A stretch of 64,000 bases of DNA from Saxidomus purpurata (taxonomy: Eukaryota; Mollusca; Bivalvia; Venerida; Veneridae): the NCBI GenBank assembly GCA_022818135.1, contig JAFMSR010000006.1, positions 33,458,997-33,522,996 of the forward strand, written 5' to 3'. Below the pieces are notes generated by a model. The model saw only the letters and a list, made by a program, of their open reading frames with translations, ran no database searches and was not told the origin of the DNA. Shown here one piece after another: positions 34,501 through 44,454 of the stretch. The translations under genes were made by a program, and so were the position numbers. How positions within the stretch are numbered: the first letter of the stretch is position 1; the number at the start of each line of letters is the position of its first letter.

Positions 34501-37500
34501 AACTGGAAATATAAAATCGACGTTTTTGCTAATAGGCATACAGTTATTTTATAACGGTTTGCGATTTGCATACAGTGTCTTAGAGAACAGCCATACAGTC
34601 AAATCAAAACACGCACCACAAAAAAGGCATTTCCTTCAAAAGAACTGCAATAAATGGACGGCAATGTTGGAACTTATCTACGGATAAGACATCGTTGTAG
34701 CTGATGGTGGCTACTAAAGTTCGCTTAACAATGTTGAGAAGAGATAAAATATCGCAATTTTAGAACAGCTGAACTATTTTCAACACTTCTTTGCTACATG
34801 TTTTCAAACAAATAAACAATGTAAAACACAAACTTGGATATTTCCTGATACATGGTTTCATCTCTGTATCAAATTAAATTGGAATTCTTACTGTACTCTT
34901 TCTTTTTCTGCTTGGAAACTTCAAATAAAATTGCACAGTAAACTTGAAAAGGTTACTGTATGCATATTCGTTGGCGACTTCCGGTTTGATACAGTCTGAG
35001 TTCGTACACTGTGATAGTGAGACTATCTCTTTATCATGTTTATCGGAGTGATGTAAGATTTTGCACTTGGGCTTGTGCACTTGTATTCTACAGTATTAGA
35101 TTCATTTGTTGAAGATAATTGTGACTTATGAAATCATTTACACAATTGCCATACTTCATCTTATTTTAATAAATGCTCATTCTTAAAGGTTGCTTGTTCA
35201 ATAGTCTTGTTACATGTGAAAAAAAACTTTTAGTAACGAATCTTCCATTTTGAACGCTTGAGGGGCTTCTACTTATACAAATTAGGCGAGAGGCCAGTAT
35301 CTCACAGATTAGAGAAGTCGCGTGCCATAAAATTACGTAATGATTACGCAATTTTATTGCCCCTACATCCGTCAAAAATCGAATCGGGGACCCCTCGTTA
35401 TTCAGCATGTGTATAAAGCATACACTGTATCTATGATAATAATGTTAAATCTTATAATAAAAAAATATCACAATAAAAATAAAATTATGATAATTAAAAG
35501 TGATACGAAATGCAATATAGATACACAACAAAACGCAACACTACCACAATAATTATTTTAGAATCATGGAATGGTAAAACATTCGGTATTAATAAGCAGA
35601 CCTAGTTATAAAAGCAGGCTTGTTGGCATATGAAAAATATTCAATGGCACTTTTGCTGTTCAAATATTTAAGATATAAGCCACGTTTGGTCGCATAAATG
35701 TCATTGTGCATGGAAATTGTCGGCCCGGAACAATGGGTGTCTCTGGAATTTGGACGCTTTCTGTATCTTGCATTATCCTCTGAAATCTAAATAACTAACC
35801 TCTTCTGAGCGCGCTGGTCAAGTGGGAAAACCGGTACCAAAGATAAAATCCGAATATACGATACCAGGGAAAATAAGTCATATAAAATCAATTCACCCGT
35901 TCAATTTGAATACCTGTTGACAGCCAGGGCCAATACACGCCACTTTAAAATTGTGCTTATTAGGTCCACCATCCTCTCGCGAGGTTGATAACCGGTACGA
36001 CCCGGATACACGCCATAAATTCACTATATGTCTATAGAGGAGCGCTGTAATGAACTCGCCATAACATTTTAACTAATATTTATTTTAGAATCACAAACGG
36101 GATAATACCATATAACATTTCCCCCTTTTAATGATTTATTTTATTTCTTCTGAGACTTAATTAATTAGGTCTTATTTTAAGTTGAAAACACTACCCCTCA
36201 TTTTACTATATAATATATAGTAAAACGCTTAAAATGTGACAATTCTAAGAGAAAAGTTTGCAGTTTATCTTCAATTTGTTCAAAAACTATAACATTTAGA
36301 ATCACAAACATGAATTAAACATTCATTCTACATTTAAGTGATATATTTTATATAAAGATAAAGAAAAAAGAGGATGGTCTTTTCTTAAGGTTTTGTTTAA
36401 CAGGCATGCACTTTTAATTTTACGATAGGAGCCCGGTTGCTTCCGTAATGCTCGCCGAACACTTCCGAATGATTGATCTTACTGCTCCAGGTCATCGATA
36501 AGTTTTATGGCCGGACATAACGTTACATTTATCATGATCTTAAAAAAGTTGAATATTGGGTTTTGCTTTACACTAAAATAAAAACTGGATCAGAATCATT
36601 TTTTGTTTTGTTCTTAAAAAGGCAAAACCTTTCATTGGAACCGGATATAGAAGATTCATGAAATTTTCAGTATCACTATCAATAATAGCGTTGGATCTTA
36701 ATTTGCAAGACATGAAATATTCAATATGTATGTATTTTAATTTCGACGCACTTGCACGGGTACCATATATTTTGTTTAACATTTCCCTTTGTCTCGAGTG
36801 AAAGGCAAGCATTCGCTCCCGGCCGCTGAAATTGGTGTCATTTTATAGGTGTCAACATAGAGTTTCTTCCCGATCAAAACTATTTTTGATAATACGCAGG
36901 TAAAAACCAGGTTATCTTATTACTCGTATCTTATGTCTTTCATTCCTTCCCGAAAAAATAAACGGATTATTACATAAGGAAAAAGAGAAGAAAAAACACG
37001 CAAGGTTTGATCTGTGTGCAGAGTATTTATTGACAACATCTGTACAATTCTACTGCAGAAATGGAAAAGAAAAGTTTTTATTCAATCATAAATCCTTATT
37101 TCTTCTAAAATGTTAAATATATTTTCGAGCAATGTAGTTAATGTTACAAACCAGCTGCAGTTTTGAAGAAAAAATATGGTTTGAAAATGAAAAATCACAT
37201 ACTTTTTAAGGCATCAAGCGTTTAAGAGTATGTAAAATCTGTTTGATATTCTGAAAAAGGAAACTGTTCTATTTCTCAAATTAAAAAAAAAACATACCGA
37301 AATCAAATGTCAGTCTTTATCATATCAGGAATAACTAATTGGGAATTTAAGATCGCAAAATAAAAAGTTGACGTACTTTTTACCGGGGACATGTAGGTCC
37401 GCCTATTTACGTTTTTAAAGCACACTATGCTTGTGCATCAGATTTGCCGTGTGCGTCTGCAATTGAAAATAACAGGGTTTCAATTTTCAACAATTCTCAC

Positions 37501-37706
37501 GTGCAAACATTACGCACGCTTAAAGGGATCAGCCGAATGCAAAAAACAAAAACAAGTGCACACTAGATTCATTCCCATAATTATGACAAAATTCACGAAT
37601 TTATAACAGGCCAGTCCGGTCCGTCCCGTTCCCAGTCCGGTAGCGGTTCTAAATGGTTCCGGTTGCGGTTCATTTGTAAAAATTACATTTGGCAGTACTG
37701 TATACC
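31597..37706. repeat. 6-kb region bounded and threaded by inverted repeats (hAT-like terminal motif)
   Basis: Three pairs of inverted segments are nested. CAGTACTGCCAA...TGTAATTTTTAC lies at about 31600 and, inverted, at 37706. CCTCGCGAGAGGATGGT lies at 31855 and inverted at 35970. About 75 bp containing ACTGTATCAAACCGGAAGTC lies at 32480 and inverted at 34958. The outer sequence plus the CGGTTCCGGTTGCGGTT block inside it looks like a hAT-type terminus. No transposase was seen and the flanks do not give a matching 8-bp duplication, so several nested, decayed elements are as likely as one large element. Confidence 0.5.
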
Positions 37707-38469
37707 TGACAACCAGTGACTCTGCCTTCCGAAGACTTTAACATTTTCTTTAAATTTACTTTATTCGTAAGTGTTAAGTAATTTCATAATTGGGTACATA
37801 AAGACTTGCAAAAAAAGTCTTGTACGTTTGAAATAAGTTTAAAAGTTATTTTGGTCCTAATAATAGCATGCTATTTCATTTTTATGTTAATTGACCATTT
37901 ACTTAAGATTTCGGATATTCAAAAACCGAAAGCGGGCGATTAGTTGAAATTTGTGAAATGCATGAGATATAATCTTTATATAATAACTTAAAACACTTAC
38001 CTAGATGTCACTAGAAAATAATAATGATAACAATAATGGTAATAATAATAACAAATAGATACATTCATGCTATATCGCTGTATGGTCGCCATCATGCCAT
38101 GCGCTTATTAGTATGCATACACATTTGTATTTGTTGTAAATATGTTTTGCTTGCAAATACACTTTATACTTGCATTTCTCGTGCCTGACTGGTAGGTGAT
38201 CGATGCCTGACAGTATACATGTATTTCTAGCGGTCACGTGCTGCCTTGACAGAAACAGTATGAATGGTAACTGTTTGCCTATGGGGGTTTAACATTAATA
38301 ATAAATTGAGGCATAATAATTAATAAGAAAAAAGGAATTATTAATAAATATTCCAGATATATGCAAGCAATAAGATAACTTGTTTCTGTTTTATCGGATG
38401 GGGGTGGGGGGCGGGGTGCACTTTTTCCATAGATAGTTAATTCAATTTTGATTTACATATTTATAGAGT

Positions 38470-38620
38470 TAAAATGCGCAAAAATAAGGTTACTTGATAC
38501 ATGTACAAAGTCCCAAAATACAAATCAACACCAGCTTAAACATCTTGTCTTATGGACTTCGTTGCGCGATTTGACTTTTATGGAATACAACTTACAATCA
38601 TTTCTATCAATCACATGCAT
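38470..38620. repeat. Dispersed repeat, copy 2
   Basis: Direct, diverged copy of 30525-30660; see that entry. A G-rich tract lies just upstream at 38401-38418. Confidence 0.7.
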
Positions 38621-39740
38621 AAATCAACAATAATTTCATTTTTTGTTAAATTTAAATCACGAAAGTACCTATGCATATTTAAGTAAGTGATACGTCCTGT
38701 TACAGATATCCTTTTTGTTCGCCTTTTTCATTAATTTTGTGTGTCAGAAGTTTAGACATTTGAGTTTATCAGGGTATTTAGCCGTTCCACATTACACATT
38801 TCACATCGTAAGTATTGTACATAATAGATTATATTTAATATGTAATTAATATGTAATATTAAGCCTTTCACAAGTAACAGCCAACTCTTAAACCACCATG
38901 TACTTGGCGTCCGGCGGAGTGCTCTGCTGCAATACACTGACAACTGATACAAGCTTTAACCATTTTCAACAAAGTTCCATGCATTCAATTTTGATTTCGC
39001 TGACCCCGAAGCTCGTGCATTGCATTCCGATCTCGCTCACGATATCGACTACAGAAGCAAACCAATACGTTCTATATATTTGTTTACATCCGTCAAAGTG
39101 GCCAATATTTCAAAAAATGGTCGAGCGCAAAGTTTTCAATTATTAATTGAAAATATCTTAGACAATTGATGCCGTATACTAGCAGAAAATAAAGAAACAT
39201 CCCTGTTTAAGTCATGTGACCATTTTTTATAATTTTTATGTTTTAGTATATCATTTTGGAGAAATTCATTTTTATATTTTTACCGGAAACTGTAAATGGG
39301 CAGCTTTATATAGAAACAATAAACAATAGCCTAAATATGATGCTGAAACTAACACTAGAAAATAACTATCTTTTTTGTTGGGGAATTTGAAATAATTTTA
39401 GAATAATGATTATCACACCAAGACCTAGTTCTGCTATTTCTGAGCATAAGTAACACCAGCAAATTACATCGCAAGTTTCCTCTTCAGGTTAGCCAAAGTG
39501 GTCCGACAGTTAGTCATTGAAATACTTTAGCTAATGATTCTTCCGCCATTGGAAATCATTAAGAAAGGAAAGAAATTCATATAAGCTGTATAGCTTTCTT
39601 CTCAATGATGTATGCTGTTTATAAAAGTACTACATGAAATCGAGCTTGAGTGAGTTTGGTCCTCTGGGTTTAGGAGAGGCTTAGCATCGTGAGTGAGATG
39701 GCAGATGGCAGATAATTGATATTTTTGAGTTGGCGTTATA
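38621..39740. other. Non-coding stretch
   Basis: AT-rich sequence without a supported gene or structured repeat. Confidence 0.5.
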
Positions 39741-39976
39741 TTAGAATATAATTGTGAGTGGAAATACAAATACAATTAGCGCGAATTTGTCAGATTTCTG
39801 ACTATTCGCGAGATTTTGTTGTACTATCCTAGTATAAATCCTACTAACATAATCATGTTCCATTTTTTCTGCGACAAGTTTTTCAGCAACAAACATCTCT
39901 GCAGTGAATTCTAAGCCTTCGTCTGCATCTTCAGCCTGGAATTCATAATCGTCTGTGTACTCTCCCTCTTCCTCCC
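39741..39976 (-). CDS. Candidate acidic last exon, gene unknown
   Basis: After an acceptor with a pyrimidine run ending TATCCAG, 78 codons are open to a TAA. The start is strongly acidic (EEEGEYTDDYEFQAEDADEG), followed by a charged helix (AEKLVAEKMEHDY) and a hydrophobic end. Such composition is unusual for random AT-rich DNA. No upstream exon was found, so it could be a relic of a host gene next to the Fanzor insertion. Unidentified. Confidence 0.3.
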
Positions 39977-40055
39977 CTGGATACTCAATTAATCAGTGAA
40001 CAAAAAAGTAACAGTATTTTGGACTTTACCATCGGTTATATTTTGGAACTTTACT

Positions 40056-40185
40056 TAACCCATTTCATTCGGCGAAGTCAGTGTCCCGACTTGAGCATGA
40101 CAAAATGCTCAGTTCCAGACACTAGCTACAGACCGAATTGGGGATGTGTAAACCCCAAAAAAACAGTTACATTGTAGAAAAACTA
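40056..40185 (-). ncRNA. Fanzor copy 1 right end, predicted omegaRNA scaffold
   Basis: 130 bp after the stop codon are conserved with the other two copies. Three stems nest: ATTCGG/CCGAAT (40133-40138 with 40067-40072), AGTGTC/GACACT, and the apical TGAGCAT/ATGCTCA hairpin (40092-40111, loop of 6). Conservation stops after AAATGGGTTA. In TnpB/Fanzor systems the RNA made from this end carries the guide immediately beyond the boundary. Confidence 0.6.
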
Positions 40186-41625
40186 TTACGCCACGTTGGC
40201 GAATGGAAACATCTTCAACGTTTTTAACAAAATGTTTCGAGCTCCATTGACATCTCTGTTTGTTTCGTATGCGCAAGAACTGCAAGTAAATGTTTCACTA
40301 GCACCGAGTGTTTTGTTTATAGCACCACATACACCACACGTTTTGGACGTGTATGCTTCGTTCTGGATGATCACTTCGCAACTCGTTCCGATAGATCTGT
40401 CTGGTAGCCGTTGCCGAAATTGATAGTGTTGCCAGCACAGTAGATCTCGTTTCGCTCGTCGCGGTAATCCTCTCTTCCCGACTTCCTTCTTCACAATTCT
40501 CGAGACCGAAAGTTTACCGAGCGAAACAAGTTCGTAGTGTTTCACCAGGTGGGAACACAGTGTCGTGTGGATGTGTTTCACAATAGTCTTCCGTCTTAAG
40601 TGTAGTTTTTTCAGTTGCGTTTTTCTGTCTTCGATGGCTTTAGCTTGATCGCGTTTTTGAGCGTTGGTCAAGTGCCAGTGCGTTTCGTCGATCTTATTAT
40701 GGATGGGCCTTAGATCAAATTCCTTGTCCTCCTCGATGCCAACTTGGTACGTCGTTTTTTTGACAGGATCGTATATAGTAGCGAACGTCCTACCACCGGA
40801 GTCGATACCGCATACACTCTTTTCGACGTTGTCGTTCGAATTGTCTCTTCTGGTCCAGTGTGGGTCACAAGGTAGCTGCAAGACGAATCGACCGTTCGCT
40901 CGTTTCGCTATTTTGAAATCGTGACTAAAGGGAGGTATTTTATCGATCTTGCGGTTGATTCGAACTGGTTCTTTAAAGTTGTTTTTCATGATAACCAAGT
41001 GTTTAGATCTAGGACCGCGACATCTATCTTTCGCAGTGAGCGATCTCACGTAAGCTTTTTGAATACCGATCGATCCTTCTCTGATGCAGTTGCTAACGTC
41101 TCTTTTTTGCTTCAACTTGTATCCCTTTTTCTTGGCAATATGACACGATGTACAAAAAATTCTGCACGCGGTTAATTTTATCCCCGACATCTTGTTCTCG
41201 AAAAACCACTCGTCGCCCGGTAGTCTGTATACCGGATCAACGTCCTTTGAATTCGTCCTACAAACAGTTTTTTGAAGGATCACTTGCTTTGCTGGAAAGT
41301 TCATCTCGTTTACCAGATAGAAACACCAGTTGTAAGTGTAGTTAGTGACTTTCAACATCAAGTTCAGTATTTTCTTCTGAAAACGAGTAGGTTTCAAACC
41401 GACAGAGAACGTGGTTAAAAACTTGTCACTGTCCTCCTTTCGTCGAATTTTAGAAGAGAACCCCGACAATGTTTTTATTATGTCGACGTCATCGATACAC
41501 TCAGTTTGGCTGTCGCCTCCTTTATGCTCTTTTAGGTGTATAGATTTCCACCATCGCCACATCGCACCGTGTGTCTGCACGTTACATGCATCCCACAAAG
41601 TGATGTCTGGTCGCTTTCGTTTCAT
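40186..41625 (-). CDS. Fanzor RNA-guided endonuclease, copy 1
   Basis: An intact intronless gene of 479 residues. The N-terminus is basic (MKRKRPDITLWD), a likely nuclear signal. RuvC-I is CGIDSGGRTFATIYDP with D275. At the usual RuvC-II Glu position there is Gly370 (VSLGKLSVS), but Glu423 in QNEAYTSKTC sits at the position known for rearranged TnpB/Fanzor sites. Zinc-ribbon cysteines are C430, C433, C448 and C451; RuvC-III is NRDVNGARN with D458. All three catalytic acids are present; only Pro276 to Ser differs from the other copies near the site. Length and motifs fit Fanzor2/IS607-type TnpB. No IS607 serine recombinase is nearby. A TTAAATA box lies 36 bp upstream of ATG. Confidence 0.93.
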   Translation of the reverse strand: MKRKRPDITLWDACNVQTHGAMWRWWKSIHLKEHKGGDSQTECIDDVDIIKTLSGFSSKIRRKEDSDKFLTTFSVGLKPTRFQKKILNLMLKVTNYTYNWCFYLVNEMNFPAKQVILQKTVCRTNSKDVDPVYRLPGDEWFFENKMSGIKLTACRIFCTSCHIAKKKGYKLKQKRDVSNCIREGSIGIQKAYVRSLTAKDRCRGPRSKHLVIMKNNFKEPVRINRKIDKIPPFSHDFKIAKRANGRFVLQLPCDPHWTRRDNSNDNVEKSVCGIDSGGRTFATIYDPVKKTTYQVGIEEDKEFDLRPIHNKIDETHWHLTNAQKRDQAKAIEDRKTQLKKLHLRRKTIVKHIHTTLCSHLVKHYELVSLGKLSVSRIVKKEVGKRGLPRRAKRDLLCWQHYQFRQRLPDRSIGTSCEVIIQNEAYTSKTCGVCGAINKTLGASETFTCSSCAYETNRDVNGARNILLKTLKMFPFANVA

Positions 41626-41660
41626 GGCAAATAATGAAGAACAACTAGAGATACTTGGTT

Positions 41661-41672
41661 TACTTAAATACC
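41661..41672 (-). promoter_or_regulatory. TATA-like box of Fanzor copy 1
   Basis: GGTATTTAAGTA on the minus strand, about 36 bp before the ATG. The same box is at 48551 (copy 3) and 45931 (copy 2), and the sequence between box and ATG is the conserved 5' part of the elements. A very short 5' UTR is implied. Confidence 0.5.
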
Positions 41673-41719
41673 TTTTTTAACAAGAAACTTTTCTTTCTTA
41701 TGGATTTTGTCACTTCTCC

Positions 41720-41800
41720 TTCGGGTCATGTAAAACTTGGAAATTTTCTCTCAACTCGAATTGTGAGAAAATATACCTCTTCGGCACTATTCTAAACAAA
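41720..41800 (-). repeat. Fanzor left-end sequence with palindrome (copy 1)
   Basis: TATTTTCTCACAATTCGAG and TTGAGAGAAAATTT form an interrupted palindrome. It matches 48395-48480 upstream of Fanzor copy 3 and, inverted, 43700-43850. This is the expected place for the element's left end. Confidence 0.65.
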
Positions 41801-41959
41801 TGCCATCTATGGATCATAGAATGATATTAAAGAGGCTTCAGAATGTCAGGAAAAACTTGTGAAAATTGAAAAAGAACAAGAAAGACATTGATTGCATTTA
41901 ACATGGTTTATTATCACTGTATGTTCCAATTTCGGAAATGATGTCTGCAAAACAATTCG

Positions 41960-42418
41960 CTAGAGGCTTTCGCTGTTGGGGTTGATAGAACCGTTTGGTA
42001 ACTGTTTTTTTGTTGTTGATAGAGTCGACCTTTTGTAAAATCGGTAAGCGCATCCATTGTCACTAAAGGACATTAGAAGGAGTTGATGAGCTATTTTCCA
42101 GTATAGTCGTTTGTCAACTGCAATGAACTTTGATAGCTGTTCTTGCCACACATCACATCCATAATAGTCCAAAGCGACGATTAGAAATCGAATGTCATAT
42201 CTGCCCAGCAATTGTGTACCAGAAGTAACGTTTGGATCAGATAGATCCGCCAAAAATTGCGTGTGCATTTTGGTAACGTCCTCTTTATCTAAGAAAACCA
42301 ATTCGTTGTAGAATAATTTCAAGCTTTCTGCTCCAAGCTGTGTTGTGTCATGGTACCTGGATAACATATCTATGGTTGAAGACCTTTGCCTACTCAAATC
42401 GTAACTTGCATCTTCCAT
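41960..42418 (-). CDS. 152-residue protein, unknown, divergent partner of the RING gene
   Basis: An ATG-initiated intronless frame of 152 codons. Sequence is globular and probably helical: YHDTTQLGAESLKLFYNELV, then LLGRYDIRFLIVALDYYGCD, and a polar Ser/Asn-rich tail. AATAAA lies 50 bp after the stop (minus strand, 41907-41912). It is transcribed away from the SIM-RING gene from a shared 280-bp intergenic region. The helical N-half might be death-fold-like, but I cannot show it; no family is recognised. Not part of the Fanzor unit by homology. Confidence 0.6.
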   Translation of the reverse strand: MEDASYDLSRQRSSTIDMLSRYHDTTQLGAESLKLFYNELVFLDKEDVTKMHTQFLADLSDPNVTSGTQLLGRYDIRFLIVALDYYGCDVWQEQLSKFIAVDKRLYWKIAHQLLLMSFSDNGCAYRFYKRSTLSTTKKQLPNGSINPNSESL

Positions 42419-42640
42419 ATCAGAGTTTTAATGTTGACGTGAATGCTTGTTGTTAGTTCGAAAGTTTTTTTGAAAATGAATGAGAGTACAATGTGTGGCA
42501 CAATGCCAGAACAGTTGTCTGCGCGCGGTTGTTTTTTGATTGGTCAATAGGTGTCGGTATGTGTCAGTGGGCGTCAGTGGTCGTCAGTGGGCGTGTTTCC
42601 ATGACGACCCTGGTTATAAAAAATATTTTTTTGTTTGAGG
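42419..42640 (+). promoter_or_regulatory. Bidirectional promoter region with CCAAT, GC-type repeats, X-box-like site and TATA
   Basis: In order on the plus strand: inverted CCAAT in GATTGGTCAATA (42538-42549), four CGTCAGTGG-type repeats with GGGCG cores (42560-42592), an X-box-like GTTTCCATGACGAC (42595-42608), and TTATAAAAAA (42613-42622). Transcription of the SIM-RING gene should start near 42645. Confidence 0.6.
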
Positions 42641-42699
42641 TGAAATGATTCAGTCCTACTTTGACATTTGAAGTAAGCGGTCGTATTTTATAGCACTGA

Positions 42700-42976
42700 G
42701 TCAAGATATTAACTTATGGGCAGGCTATAGAAAAGTTCAAGACGTATAAGAAAAAAGGACTTGTCAGTAAGGCGCGGCACTTGCTACAAAATATAGATAC
42801 GGTGCTAACATGTTTGGACCTCGACGATTCAGTTCGGTTTGAGAACATTTCGAGCTTGTTGAAATTGAATTTGTTTGAGCATGATATAAGAGAGGCTTCA
42901 GCTGACATGGAAATATCTGAGGTGATTTCAGTGGCGAGATTCCTGTTGGAAAATGAGAAATACCTGGGAGACATAG
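42700..42976 (+). CDS. SIM-RING protein gene, exon 1
   Basis: An open frame of 92 codons ends at a GTTAGT donor in phase 1. It encodes charged helices (AIEKFKTYKKKGLVSKARHL, SVARFLLENEKYLGD). A stop lies at 42697 and there is no ATG in frame before about 42906; the two upstream ATGs (42645, 42716) run into stops. Either a non-AUG start, a missed small exon, or a frameshift near 42720 (the 42716 ATG is two bases out of frame) explains this. Confidence 0.5.
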
Positions 42977-43099
42977 GTTAGTTTCTTTCTCACGAACTTT
43001 AGCATTTTAGCATTTGTGTCGAGTGTTTTTTTCTCTGTAACCTGAACACTTCTTATACAACACAGATACAATATTCACTCATGTTGATTTCTCTTTCAG

Positions 43100-43545
43100 C
43101 GCACAGTAGACAGGAAGAGATTATCATAGTGTCTAGCGATAGCGAAGATGAATTGCCGGACATCTATCCTACCAAGAAACGAGTGAAAGGAATTCGAGGC
43201 TTTCATAGATTTCGTCCGTATAGACAGAATGCAACGTCAACTGTTACTTCGGGGCAGTTAAACCTCGACGAGCGCAAATCTTCTGTAGAGACTCCGGAGA
43301 ATCAGAATATCACTGAAATTGAATGGCGAAAAAGACAGCAGGAACTTTTAGAAAGCCATGCGAGTGAATTGCAACGTGTCAGAGCTGAAATTAAAACGGA
43401 TTTGCTGCGTTGCATGATTTGTTTGAGCGAGGAGAAGGAAAGTACATTTGTGCCTTGCGGACACGCTGTGTGTCAACACTGTGCTGCGAAAATTAAGGCA
43501 ACAAAACATTGTTGCTTCTGTCGGTGCAAAATAAAGGGGTCATGA
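43100..43545 (+). CDS. SIM-RING protein gene, exon 2 (SUMO-targeted ubiquitin-ligase architecture)
   Basis: The exon follows a TTTCTCTTTCAG acceptor; the intron is 123 bp and the junction is in frame. Early in the exon EEIIIVSSDSEDE is a textbook SUMO-interacting motif followed by acidic phospho-serines. The C-terminus is a C3HC4 RING: CMIC, eleven residues, CGH, CQHC, nine residues, CCFC. The RING resembles those of IAP/MIB proteins. SIM plus RING is the layout of SUMO-targeted E3 ligases such as RNF4; several viruses carry analogues. Role inferred: ubiquitylation of SUMOylated nuclear proteins. AATAAA is at 43597-43602. The small intron and TATA promoter show it is eukaryote-expressed. Confidence 0.75.
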
Positions 43546-43694
43546 AGGTGCGACTTACTGATTGACTCATTTCAAAACATGTAACGTGGTATCAAAATAA
43601 ATTTCATTGAATGTACAACTTGGTCTTTGTCATTTTTGTCTCAGGATATGTCAATATTGGTTGATATTGTCAGCAAGGGCATTCCGTTTTACCT

Positions 43695-43850
43695 CTACTA
43701 AATGTTTCTCCTTTACTATATAGATAACAAAGGATCCGTTGTTGTCCTCCCTTTTTTAGAATAGAGCCGAATCAATCACAATTCGAGTTGAGAGAAAATT
43801 TCTAAATTGAACATGATCTTTCATTATACTATGACAAAAAACAGTGAGAA
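43695..43850 (+). repeat. Orphan Fanzor left-end sequence
   Basis: CACAATTCGAGTTGAGAGAA and flanking TTTTTTAGAATAGAGCCGAA and AACATGAT match the left ends of Fanzor copies 1 (inverted) and 3 (direct), yet no Fanzor gene follows on this strand. With 41720-41800 it makes an inverted pair around the 152-residue and SIM-RING genes. Confidence 0.65.
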
Positions 43851-44325
43851 TCAAAATAGTAAGCCCTGGCATGTGCCCATAGCTCGAATGCAAAACTGTG
43901 TATTCGTCCAGAGAAGTTGCTCATGAAACTCATTTTGCCAAAACAGCGGTGCTTTACACGACTGGTCAAATATACAAGCAAACAAGATCAGTTACTTTTG
44001 ATGGCTTTTATTCATCGCATTTTTGAAATCAAACATGACAAAACATTGACATTCAACAAATTATTTCATTCGACATTATAGTTGCTCAGGTTTTGAGCCA
44101 CAATAGTATAGTACAAACATAAGCAAAAGCAGGCATTTTCCTCCTGTTTCTGCTATCGAATTTCAAGCAGTTTAGATATTACATAGCCTGCCTGTTCACT
44201 GATAGATTCAATGATTGAGCCTTCTTGTCTCTATTGACAAAATCATTGCTTTTAGATGTCATGAGAACATATACTAAGTTAACTCTACCTCCGAGTAACA
44301 AGATACGTTTGATAATTCGCGACTC
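43851..44325. other. Non-coding stretch before Fanzor copy 2
   Basis: No gene recognised. The bases abutting 44326 would be the guide-encoding flank of copy 2. Confidence 0.5.
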
Positions 44326-44454
44326 TGACCCATTTCATTCGGCGCAGTCAGTGTCTCGACCTGAGCATGGTAAAATGCTCAGTTCCAGACATTAGCTACA
44401 GACCGAACTGGGGATGTGTCAACCCCAAAAAACAGTTACATTGTAAAGAAACGA
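44326..44454 (-). ncRNA. Fanzor copy 2 right end, predicted omegaRNA scaffold
   Basis: 129 bp conserved with copies 1 and 3. Apical hairpin at 44361-44382 (CTGAGCAT/ATGCTCAG), outer stem GTTCGG with CCGAAT (44403-44408 with 44337-44342) including one G-U pair. Conservation ends after AAATGGGTCA. Confidence 0.6.
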
